Assembly: GCA_003427395.1 (NCBI GenBank)
Contig: BFEA01000117.1
Span: 1,931,388 to 1,960,605, forward strand
From: Chara braunii
Lineage: Eukaryota > Streptophyta > Charophyceae > Charales > Characeae
Length of the DNA stretch: 29,218 nucleotides
Direction of reading: 5' to 3'
Shown here: positions 20,695 through 29,212 of the stretch, in pieces
Layout of the letters: every line of letters starts with the position of its first letter
Numbering within the stretch: position 1 is the first letter of the stretch
Program-made: the position numbers and the translations under genes
The notes under the pieces: generated by a model
Seen by the model: only the letters and a program-made list of their open reading frames with translations
Database searches by the model: none
Told to the model about the DNA's origin: nothing

Positions 20695-21070
20695 AAAAAA
20701 TCCCCATCTAGCCTTTTAGTTCGCTCGACTCTGTGCAGAATCGACGAAAATCTTCAATTTTTATCCCTGCCATACCTTCTTCCTCGACGCCCCCGCGGAG
20801 CTCCTGACGCTCATGTCAAACAAACTGCTGCTCTAGCATGAAAACTAACCCCGCCACTGTATTCATGATGGTCGAAAACCCCAATCTAGAGTTTTCATTT
20901 GTCTGATTTCATAGAGAAACGATGAATTACTTTAGTTTTTTTTTTTTTTTTTTTTTCGTCTTCCCTCCTTCCGCCATACCCCCTCGCAACTCCTTTCCTT
21001 CCTACCTCCATATCTACTATCCTAACATAAGAACTAACTTCATTTTTGAAGTCGCTTGATATCAAAACCC
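20695..21070 (-). repeat. Two-unit tandem repeat, period about 183 bp
   Basis: Read on the minus strand, boundary words close to GATTGGGGTTTT recur at about 21070, 20886 and 20708. Between them, GTTAGTT, a GGGGG block and an AAGAAGG-like purine block recur in the same order. One unit has gained a 21-base T run (plus strand 20936-20956). The tandem lies downstream of the copy 2 leader on the same strand and may be part of that element. Confidence 0.6.
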
Positions 21071-22824
21071 CCGGTTTACATCTCTCCTCGCCCGTTTTCA
21101 TCAAAAAATGAGTCAGTTATGTCTTTTCTCCGCCCTGCCTCCTTCGTTGCTCCGCCATGCCCGACTCCCTTTTCACTGCGCACGTACCTTTCTCAACTCT
21201 CCGTCCGGGTTCAGCCCAGGGAATGTTGTCTCCCCCCACCTCTTCTCCTGTGTCGAGTTGCATGCTGGCCCAGGCACCTCGAAAGGCGCTGATCCATGCA
21301 GGCTGCAGAGCTCCGGTCATGCAAGCCGAAATCCGTGAAGATAGGCATATCAACTTACCTGTCGAGTTGAACAGCCCCCACCGCCTATACCCTACTCTAC
21401 AGATGGCGCGCTTCGTAGTTTGCGCCACTGCTCCGCCACAGCCTACCTCTGACCCGCTTTGCTCAGGTTGAGTCCGCCACCACCTTGGGCCACCGACGGG
21501 CAACCTCCCACACAGAGAGTTGGGCCACTCCGCCCTTTTTCTGAGTCTCAATGGCATGCTTACACCCAAACCTCCCATGACAATCGGCGGGTGGCTGGCC
21601 GTGCACCCGTGATGACCCCTGCTTTCCTCCAACTGCAGCTCCACGGTTCGCTTCGGCATGCTATCCAATTCCCTTCCATTATAGGTTATCGACGCTCTCC
21701 AAGTGGGGCGCGAGGGAAGCCTCGACCACGGACCCCACCACTCTCCATCCGTATGTTGACTTCTCTGGTCCGCCTTTCAAGTCAGGCGGGCCCGAGGTAT
21801 TTCGTCGGCACCTCGAACACGCACGAACTCATAGGCCAACTAAGGGAGGCGCCCGCTCACGATCCTCGACTGTCGCGACGGCCTTCGAATCCAACGACGC
21901 GTATGAGTCAAGGAACACCGTAGCTAAATAATAATAAAAAGATAAATAAAGAGAAATATTTATAAACTCTTAATCGTCAGAATATGACGAATGAGGAGAA
22001 AGAAAACACTAGCAATGTTCTGACGCCACCGATGGCAAAACCAAGGGGGATAGCCCCATCGGACCCTCCTCGCTATTCTGTTATTCCTACATCGTCGCCG
22101 CTCGATCTCGATCCTTGAATCTCCCGAATAGAAGTCCGATACTATAACCGCTAGTGCTAGGCCCAAGGCTGGGTCCAGTTTTGACTAACACCTAAATAAA
22201 CAATGGTGCGGGACGAGCCGATCCACGGAAACGTCTCAAAAATCACATTGTTGTCAATGCTGCCCTCTGTACGTACGCACCGGTCACAGGTATGCACCCC
22301 AAGCACGTGACATAATCTTTTTTAATCCTTATTTAATTATAAATAAAAGTATGGGCGGCGACCACGCCGACTCTTCAATCATCAACAAGTAAAAGGATCA
22401 CGCGCGCCTCAAACTTGCGCGCCCACGCACTCTTTAACTAGTCAGTCATCCAGTCAATGTAAAATACGGATACAACCGCGACTCACGCGATATATTCAAA
22501 CTTTAAACCAAACTTATTTTTCTGTCGCTTGCAAAAAACAGGGCTGATACCCTTGTAAGCAGGGTAACCGGCGTTCGGGACGGGCCGAACGCTCGAACGT
22601 ATGGGACCCCTTGGGGATGTGTTCGGTCGTTCGGGCCGAATGCGCACCCAAAAAAAAAAACGTTTATCAAAAACATTTGAAAAAAAGATATGTTATGGAG
22701 AAAAATAAACTAAACAAGATTTGCCTGAGCATTACACCCGAATTCCTTACCAAATTTGAAATAAAAATAAAATACGGAAAATAAATACAAATAATAAAAA
22801 TAAAAAGAGAATTAAATTTAGTGA

Positions 22825-23172
22825 GTGCGCGAGCATGTTTTCTACACCGCCATCTTTGGCGATTTTTCATTGTTTTTTTGGCACAGATAAATGACCTGAA
22901 AATTTATAGATGTGTACTTCACATAATACAAAACCCACCAAAAAAGTTTCAAAAAATAATAAAATTGTTTAGACCCCGAACTAAAGTGAAAACAAAAAGT
23001 AAAAAGTGAAAAAATACGTGGGCGAGCACGTTTTAACACTGCCATCTTTGGCGATTTTTAATTTTTATTTGGCTTAGCCAAATGACTTGAAAATTTACAG
23101 GCATGTACCTCACGTCATAGAGAACTCACAAAAAAACAATTCAGAGAAAAATAATTATTTTTAGGCCCCGAA
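22825..23172 (+). repeat. 192-bp tandem duplication inside the hAT-like element
   Basis: GCCATCTTTGGCG at 22849 and at 23041, and AGACCCCGAA / AGGCCCCGAA at 22971 and 23163, are each exactly 192 bases apart. The matching stretches in between have no net indel. Divergence is roughly a quarter to a third by eye, so the duplication is old. TTTGGCTTAGCCAAA at about 23068-23082 is a small hairpin in the second unit. Confidence 0.8.
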
Positions 23173-23231
23173 ATAAGTTTTGGCGGGGGCCGAACGCCGT
23201 CGGGTTCGGACCCCGTACGGGACCCCGAACG

Positions 23232-23275
23232 CCCGTACGTACGGAGGNCTGCCCGGGGACCTCCGTACGTACGGG
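23232..23275. repeat. 18-bp inverted repeat near the hAT-like right end
   Basis: The arms at 23232-23249 and 23258-23275 read CCCGTACGTACGGAGG and its complement around an 8-base loop TGCCCGGG. The only unpaired position is the undetermined base N at 23248, which pairing would predict to be T. The hairpin probably caused the base-calling failure. Confidence 0.85.
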
Positions 23276-23304
23276 CTGGTGACCCTGCTTGTAAGGGTAT
23301 TCGC

Positions 23305-23837
23305 ACGGACAGTGCACCATTTTTGTTTTTTCCTAGGACCACGACCAAGACCGGTTATGTGACTCCAAGGACTGCCCGTTCCCATAAGAGCCCCAACTTG
23401 CAATTTTCACACCCTCCCAACGACCAATATGAGGCAAAACGAATGACTGGTACAACCAAATGTTGAAACTGACTCAGGTGTAATAACACAACCCTAATGA
23501 CTGCAAACAACGTGTTCCCGGGGCCTAAATGCCCGAGCCTAATCTCTACTTCGAACATCAACCCATAAATAAAGGTTGTTGCCCCTGATGCAGCTCCCGA
23601 TTTAAGTAGCCCTCCCTCTCGCCCCACATACCTACAATCTGTTTCCTTCCTACTGCGAATAAAGACCGAGTGTCTGAGTATTACCTCGGTAGTGAACAAC
23701 AATTTCGATGGGTTGGGACTGAATTATAAATATAAAAGCAACTTGGAAAATATGGCTGTGCATCTTTCCGCTTTCCAGCAGAAGATTCATTCTTATTTTG
23801 CATAATTGGTGATTCGTTGAGCAACAACGAGATTTGG
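23305..23837. other. No recognisable gene
   Basis: A 115-codon minus-strand frame at 23355-23702 and a 66-codon one at 23650-23850 show no recognisable domain or good coding context. The sequence outside the copy 2 LTR start shows no clear similarity to that outside copy 1, as expected for flanking DNA. Confidence 0.4.
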
Positions 23838-24175
23838 GACAAGGCAACAATCAATATACTAGCCTCGCTCCATTACTCACCATATGTGCAAAATGAGAAT
23901 GAATTTTCCCCTATATTTTGGAAAGATGAACAATAATATTTTTGTCTTTAGTGCACGACACGGTAGTGAATACTGGAACAACACCTATGGCAGAATGTTT
24001 TAAGGTAAAAAAACAAACAAACACGGTTTTATTGTCAGACGAGGCAGCAAACTACGGGTCTCGCTCTACCGCTCACCGCTTCAACAAAATGAGAATGAAT
24101 CTTTTGTTGGATATCAAATAGATACATAACTTTTTTTTTTACCTCTTTTCTACACAACGCCAATAATATTTCATG
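23838..24175 (+). repeat. Diverged local duplication, offset about 200 bp
   Basis: GACAAGGCAAC at 23838, CTCGCTC at 23864, AAAATGAGAATGAAT at 23890 and CAATAATATT at 23931 recur in the same order as GACGAGGCAGC at 24038, CTCGCTC at 24060, AAAATGAGAATGAAT at 24086 and CAATAATATT at 24161. The changing offset (196 to 230) shows indels. No coding sequence is associated. Confidence 0.7.
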
Positions 24176-24923
24176 CAAGTTGTGGATGAGTTGAGGAAGT
24201 TTTATTGGAGCAGAAGGAGGATGAAAAAATGTGAAACGGGGTTGAATTTTCTAAATGTAAAAAGTTTGCTATAAGTGTTTGTAAGCCGTGTGGACATCCT
24301 TATAAAAGGCGATATACCTGAGTAATTTAGGGGTGGTTATAAATCAGACGTTGGCTTTGACCATTGAACACAGTTTATGAGATCTTAGAGAGAATGCTCA
24401 ATCTGTTAAGAAAATACTTACACATAGTGCCCCAAGTACTGGTACTATGACATGTCTCCTTGAATATGTTTTAACCAATGTCAACTTGAAATGCATTTTT
24501 TTCTTAGCGTCGGTTATGCGGCCGTTGCCTGGTTAATTTATCCTCTTAAGATGTTAGGAGATGCATGTCATAAATGACAAACACTGAAGTAGAACTATGA
24601 AGGCATGGTTACATCAGGGAGAATTGGCGAAAGGAAATAGGTAGGATCTCATGAGGGGTAAATTCAAGAAAGAAAAAAAAATCATCTCCACCCAACTGGT
24701 AGTAACCCTTTCATGTTTTTTTACGTAAAGAACGATCATACAATTCATTCGTTTTATAAAATAATAATTGCTAAAAAAATATAATTACCAACCTTCATAC
24801 TCCATATAATATTAGTCGTGACAACAAAAAAAACGATAAACCTTCCTTATAAAACCCCTTCCTGGTGCCACACTTTTTAGGGATGCGAAATAACACAAGC
24901 CCAACAACCATGAATTAGTCAAC
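24176..24923. other. No recognisable gene
   Basis: This is AT-rich sequence with frequent stops in all frames. No repeat with another part of the window was noticed. Confidence 0.45.
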
Positions 24924-25016
24924 TCAGAAAGTGCGAGAAACCTTTACCGCTTTAGAAATGAGGGAAAACGTCAGCTTTCGAAGAATTCGAAGGCCGGACC
25001 CAACGACGGCTGCCAT
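24924..25016 (-). CDS. Short ORF, possible mitochondrial-type targeting peptide exon
   Basis: An ATG at 25016 on the minus strand opens a 30-residue peptide that starts MAAVVGSGLRILRKL and ends at a TGA at 24926-24924. It carries three Lys and three Arg or more, no acidic residue and a spaced hydrophobic face, like a mitochondrial or plastid targeting peptide. A possible splice donor, GCG/GTAAAG, lies within it after about 23 codons, so it may be a first coding exon whose continuation is not found. It sits in a GC-richer island (about 24930-25095) within AT-rich DNA. An 81-codon plus-strand frame at 24931-25176 overlaps it and cannot be excluded. No family is recognised. Confidence 0.2.
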   Translation of the reverse strand: MAAVVGSGLRILRKLTFSLISKAVKVSRTF

Positions 25017-25258
25017 TGATAAATCTAATCGACGACCGTCGTTTCGTTCCGGCTTCTCGAAAGGTTGGAGGTCCGTTATTTTCGGAACCGACAAAGGTTT
25101 TTTTTTTTTGTATCTAAAGAGTTTTAGTAAAATTATATTTCCCCATCTAAGATATAGGAATTTGTTGTATTCCTAAAAACTAATATGCATAAAACTTAAT
25201 CGAAGTTTGGGTATTAAAAAAACAGTTCCAATTTCAACACAAATATTTTTTCATAGTT

Positions 25259-25281
25259 CCCCCCCCCCCCCCTCCCCCCCC
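25259..25281 (+). repeat. Poly(C) tract
   Basis: This is a run of 23 bases, all C except one T. It has no associated gene. Confidence 0.95.
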
Positions 25282-25454
25282 TTCTTTCAATATGACTGAA
25301 AACTTTTCTATAAGAGAAACTGGCAATGAATATTAGCATATAATACAATATAATAAAATATGCAATATATAGTAGAGAGTATATTTTCATACACACAAAA
25401 TAATCACAGACCTTACCCTTCCCCAACCACATCAACAAACAAACTACGGACTGC

Positions 25455-25520
25455 GCACTCGTGCCCTCACGGTAAGAGCCTCTCGCTCCACACCACTTGA
25501 AAATACTTGAGTTTCAAGTG
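25455..25520 (+). repeat. tRNA-like segment (possible SINE head)
   Basis: TGCCCTCACGGTAAGAGCC resembles a tRNA D-arm/box A. GAGTTTCAAGTGC about 47 bases on resembles box B. The word CACTTGAA recurs several times over the following 250 bases, up to the T22 tract at 25780. The family is not recognised. Confidence 0.3.
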
Positions 25521-25779
25521 CACACTAAATAAGAAGTTGTCATCAATTTACACTTACTCGATTTATGGTTCCATGTACACTTGAGGAAACCCTTGAACAG
25601 GCTGCACTTGAAACTGAACTCCACTGCTTGACCAATCCTGGACCAGGATCACCTGCTGAAAAAAAAGGAAAAAAAAGGCCCCACTTGGAGTGCTGGCGGT
25701 ATCCGCTGGCACTTGAACTCAAGGTACCTCCGGGAGGTGACTTGATTTCCAGGGCGATTTTGGCTGTGTCGCCCTCGAG
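25521..25779. other. Non-coding sequence with recurring CACTTGA words
   Basis: CACTTGA occurs at several points between about 25570 and 25745. It may be an internally repeated body of the tRNA-like element. Open frames of 126-139 codons on both strands are interrupted by homopolymers and resemble nothing. Confidence 0.35.
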
Positions 25780-26090
25780 TTTTTTTTTTTTTTTTTTTTT
25801 TACAAAGAAACTCTGCCCATTATTATTACGACACAAACAAGATAGAGGCCGGGAACCCTCAACAAACAACCCGGAAACAGAAATAGCAAATACTGGGACC
25901 ATTACCCAGCTTAGGTTCAGGCCTTGGGACACGGAGGTCCAGTAGCAGAATGGCCAATTCAAGACCGCTGCCCTGACTCATCCCAACCCCGGGAAAAAGA
26001 AAACAAAGCCAACATGGCCTCAAAAGCCGAACACAAATAAAAAACCACCAAATAAAACTATACCAACAAGGCCTGTAACACCCCACAAAC
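25780..26090 (-). mobile_element. 3' end of a poly(A)-tailed retroposon on the minus strand
   Basis: The plus-strand T22 at 25780-25801 is an A22 tail when read on the minus strand. It follows AT-rich sequence ending GGGCAGAGTTTCTTTGT, as expected for a LINE or SINE 3' end. Upstream on that strand are short hydrophobic-coding frames (25859-26086) and a box-A-like TGAGTCAGGGCAGCGG at about 25980-25965. No reverse transcriptase is seen and no target duplication was found, so the size and class are open. Confidence 0.4.
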
Positions 26091-27050
26091 CAAAAAACTA
26101 TGAATGGTACCTATCCTAATTGCATCCATCTACTGCTAACAACTAAAACCTTTCGAACTACAAAACCCCTGCACCCAACAAACTCCTAAAGCGGAGCTAA
26201 GTCATCTAACATTCCAGTCTCTTATTCTATCTCATTCCCACCAAATCAATTGCACCTCACTAGTCCACTCTGGGAATATTGTCTCAACAACGTACTTGAG
26301 CTCCGTACTGCTTCGTACCCTAAAGCGGGTACGACTGAGTATTTCTCACTCCCTCCTCGTCTTCCCTCTGCCTGTCTCCTGTGACCAGATCAATAACCGA
26401 GTGAGCTGGTTGGTGACACTAATATTCTATCTTCTCTATTAGTCATCAAACAACCAGGAATGCAAGCACAGCTGGTTGTTGGCTTCTATCTTGCATGACT
26501 TACCATCAATAGCCCAGGTTCGACTGAACCAGCAGATCCCTGCCTGGGGGTTAGACACCGTTGTTGTCTTCCGCCTCCAGTCCGCCTGAATGGCACGCCT
26601 GAGATGCTGCTTGAATGTCTGGCGAATTTGTTTGTTCCTCCAGTCCTTGTTATCAAAACTCAGATCGTTCCTACTCGAGTTTCAAGGGCGCACCCTTGGG
26701 ACGCAAAAAGTGAAAACAAAGTGGGTCGCTCTAAGGGGGGTGTTGTGGAACGAGGCCCTAAGTCAATTGGAAAATGTAGAGTAGGAAGGCAGGCCGAGAG
26801 CTGCGGGGTCTTTGGAATCAAACCCGGAGGGCGTAACGCCTGAAGCCAAGCTGGATGATGCTTCCAGTAACATCCCCGGCCTCGAATTTGCTGAAGTAGA
26901 TGGAAATTTGAATCGGGAGGTGAGAAACAAAAACTGCTGATAAGAAAGGTCATGTGTTCAAATCTTCAGGAGTCCGAAAATGTCATAGTCTGGCTGGGAA
27001 ACCCCCTTCACCGAACGGGAAGGAAGGAGGAATAACGTCGGGCCCTTCCA
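26091..27050. other. No recognisable gene; two hairpins
   Basis: CGTACCC/GGGTACG at about 26314-26333 forms a 7-bp stem. A longer imperfect stem pairs CTGGTTGGTGACACTAATA (about 26406) with TATTAGTCATCAAACAACCAG (26436-26456). GGTTCGACTGAACC near 26518 recalls box B. Overlapping frames at 26590-26953 on both strands have no recognisable content. Confidence 0.4.
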
Positions 27051-28282
27051 GCGGTTGAGTTTCGGCGGGTCGTGACTCGCGCGTTTACTCGCGTTTTGCA
27101 GCAGGTGGAACTAGCAAAATCGCGCGCCCAAGAGATTCGGCGGTTCTGGACACGAGGGCGAACGAAAATTTTCCTGCCATGCGCCCCTGCCCTTGCTCCC
27201 GCTCTCCTCCCGCGCCCCTTTTATGTCCTCGATTGCTCCGCGCATGCGTTTCCTGAGAGTTGGTTGTGAACCGAACCACTCTCCATCTCCAGGTGGGGGC
27301 TAGGGGTGAACCTCCGTCGGACGTTGGAGGCGATAGCTACTGGTGTCGCAGACGTCCACCGGTGGTAGCCGCAAGGCGATCATCTCGACTCGAGGGCATT
27401 GAGTGTCCGGCTGATCGGGGACTCGACGTCGCTGTCCCCTCCGCATCCGGATGTGCTGGGGGGCTTGAGCTGGCCGACATGGCTGGCGCAGCGGTTCCGC
27501 ACGTGCTGCCGACGTTATGGCGGATCACGTCTCGGCCGTTCGTGGCCAATCGCTGTCTTCACGTCGGTGTCGGATGGAGTTGTATCCGCGCGAACGTCAG
27601 ACTTGCTACGCAGTAGTTGGCTCTACTCTACGCAGCAGGCAGGCAAATGGCAGGACCTATGAAGATGCATCGGGGTTGGGTGAGCTGGAGCGAAGTGACG
27701 TATCGGCGCGTAGTCAATTAGTGGGGGAGGCGCGAGATTGGCGAATGATTGGTAGGAGGCGCGGGGGGGGGCATGGAGTGATCGAGGCCTGCGCTCGCTG
27801 CTCGCTCGCACTGCGCGCACTGCGCGGTCCCACCGCTTGCTTTCGCTGCCTGTGCCTCGCCGCCTGCGCTAGCTGTGTGTGTGTCGCGCACTCCCTGTTG
27901 ACGACTGCGTGGCTATGCTCACTGCGAGCGAGGGATCATCGTGTGTATGGCGCGCACGGCCTCTCGACGACTTCGTGTCTACTGTTGGCTGTTACTCTCC
28001 GTTGTCTGCAGTTCTGTGAGTCCCAGTTGATCTCCTGATTGGTCGAAAGCGCGCACAATCACGGGCTGGGTATGCGTGTGTCTAAGAGAGCGCATTGATC
28101 GATCGAGTGATTGATTGATTGATTGGCGATCGCGAGGTGGATCGACGGTAGATGAGGGTGGTTGGGCAGAATCGGCTGCGGGATTGATGAGGGGAGGAAG
28201 TGTGGATGGAATGGGAGGGGGAAGGGGGAAGTCACGGGCGTCTGTTGATCTCAACTCCTTTTTGGCGTGACCCAACTTTCGC

Positions 28283-28287
<5 letters not shown>
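27051..28287 (+). promoter_or_regulatory. CpG-rich upstream region of the ubiquitin protease gene
   Basis: Composition changes sharply here to GC-rich, CpG-rich sequence, unlike the decayed repeats to the left. This marks the promoter side of the downstream gene. A CCAAT-type word in both orientations (TGATTGG at about 28036) and GATTGATTGATTGG near 28106-28123 are visible. No clear TATA box is seen. Several long open frames (for example 27260-27616 and 27517-28038 on the plus strand) are expected in stop-poor GC-rich DNA and lack any recognisable domain. Untranslated first exons may lie here. Confidence 0.4.

Positions 28288-28318
<31 letters not shown>
28288..28318 (+). repeat. (TC)n microsatellite in the 5' untranslated region
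   Basis: This is a 31-base CT/TC repeat followed by a long pyrimidine-rich stretch to about 28408. CT-rich leaders are common in plant genes. A good splice-acceptor-like TTTTCCTTCCCAG ends at 28408, so the pyrimidines may instead belong to a leader intron. Confidence 0.8.
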
Positions 28319-28323
<5 letters not shown>

Positions 28324-28439
28324 CCCCCCTCTTACCCCCCTTCTCCCTGTCTCGCCCTCTCAACGGAGTTTTCTCTTTCTCTCTTTCATTTCTTATTTTC
28401 CTTCCCAGCGTCGTCATCGACGAAGCTTTGGCTGCGGGT

Positions 28440-28902
28440 ATGGCACTTTTGGGAGGTAGGAGTGGACCCGCCTCTACGACGCCAGCGCCGCCAACGTCTG
28501 GCTCATGCCTGCCGTTCATCGGTCCTCAGCTGCCCCCCCTTGTCCCTTCGAAGACTAAGGAGTTACCTGGAGGACATGCAGCGGCGGAAGGAGATGTTTG
28601 GGCGCGGGCCGGCGATGGCAGGAGGTCGTCCTCAGGAAGCGTCTGCGGGGGGGGCGGCGGTGAAGGGGGGGGAGCGAAGGGGGAAGGAGGGACAGACCGA
28701 TCTGCGCGATGCGCCCAAGGAGAAAGGAATAGGTCGGCAGCTGCGGAATCGAGTCTTATACTGACGTGGCATCGACCACAGCGTGTGCCTTGTGGATTGA
28801 GGAACCTTGGGAACACATGTTACCTTAACAGCGTCTTGCAATGCCTCACCTACACTCCTCCGCTTGCGAATCTGTGTCTGCAGGAGGCACATTCTCGGAC
28901 TT
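28440..28902 (+). CDS. Ubiquitin-specific protease, first coding exon (partial)
   Basis: Ubiquitin-specific proteases are cysteine peptidases that remove ubiquitin from proteins. From the ATG at 28440 the exon encodes about 117 low-complexity residues rich in P, S and G, with a glycine run at about residues 69-84. It then enters the catalytic domain at [19 protein letters not shown]. Cys127 in NTCYLNS is the expected nucleophile (Cys box), and [19 protein letters not shown] follows. That order fits the UBP23/UBP25 group of plants and USP36/USP42 of animals. The exon ends within a Cys codon at 28902 before a donor GTGAGT, and the next in-frame codons would be GAG TAG. The His and Asp/Asn parts of the triad lie beyond the window. 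An upstream in-frame ATG at 28206 would add a peptide encoded by the CT tract, so 28440 is preferred. Confidence 0.85.
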
Positions 28903-29167
28903 GTGAGTAGGCTCTCGCTTTCCCTACCTACCTGTCATTCTCCGATGGCTCACGTGGAGGGGTAATCAGATATAGTAATTTCACTCTGTTCACATTACGT
29001 ATCCGATTTCGGCAAATATTTCCATTATCTTCCGCTAAATTACTCGAGGGATGTGGCCGCGCGCGCGCGAGAGAGAGAGAGAGAGATATTTCGTCTAGCC
29101 GTCAAACCTCCTTGTGAAGATAGATCTTTATTTGGCAGGGGGGTCACGAAGAGTGTGTGTGTGTGTG

Positions 29168-29212
<45 letters not shown>

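Larger units (their letters stand above)
22560..23287. mobile_element. Non-autonomous hAT-like transposon, 728 bp, with 8-bp target duplication
   Basis: The ends CAGGGTAACC (22560-22569) and GGTGACCCTG (23278-23287) are inverted repeats with one mismatch and have the CAGGG start typical of hAT elements. They are flanked by a perfect 8-bp duplication CTTGTAAG at 22552-22559 and 23288-23295, which fits the hAT target pattern nTnnnnAn. Subterminal DNA on both sides is crowded with GTTCGG/CCGAAC words, reminiscent of transposase-binding motifs. The interior is AT-rich, contains a 192-bp tandem duplication and encodes no transposase. Removing the insert and one duplication restores the sequence seen at the uninterrupted paralogue near 6799-6850. 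Confidence 0.9.
21190..23304 (-). repeat. LTR-like repeat plus leader, copy 2, interrupted by a hAT-like element
   Basis: Read on the minus strand from 23304 (TGTCCGTGCG then the palindrome), this aligns with 6799 to about 8215 all the way to the gag start. If the 728-bp insertion and one 8-bp duplication are subtracted, the length is about 1.38 kb against 1.42 kb for copy 1. Shared blocks include GTGCGTGGGCGCGC (about 22435), CCTTGGGCCTAGCACTAGCG (about 22170), GGGGCTATCCCCCTTGG (about 22060), GTAAGT (21358-21353) and AGGAGAAGAGGTGGGGGG. At the position of the copy 1 gag ATG this copy reads ATT, so any gag start is lost. A 183-codon minus-strand frame at 21117-21668 lies inside the leader and is not conserved in copy 1. 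Confidence 0.7.

Noticed and set aside
21117-21668. 183-codon minus-strand open frame
   Set aside because: It lies in the GC-rich retroelement leader. The aligned leader of copy 1 has no matching frame.
25543-25962. 139-codon minus-strand frame with a poly-Lys stretch
   Set aside because: The Lys run comes from the A22 tail of a retroposon, and the frame crosses the insertion border.
27517-28038. 173-codon plus-strand open frame upstream of the protease gene
   Set aside because: Stop-poor GC-rich DNA gives open frames on both strands here. The Cys/Arg/Leu-rich product matches no family.
28206-28439. Upstream in-frame start for the ubiquitin protease
   Set aside because: It would translate the CT repeat and a probable splice acceptor at 28408. 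The ATG at 28440 gives a more plausible amino end.
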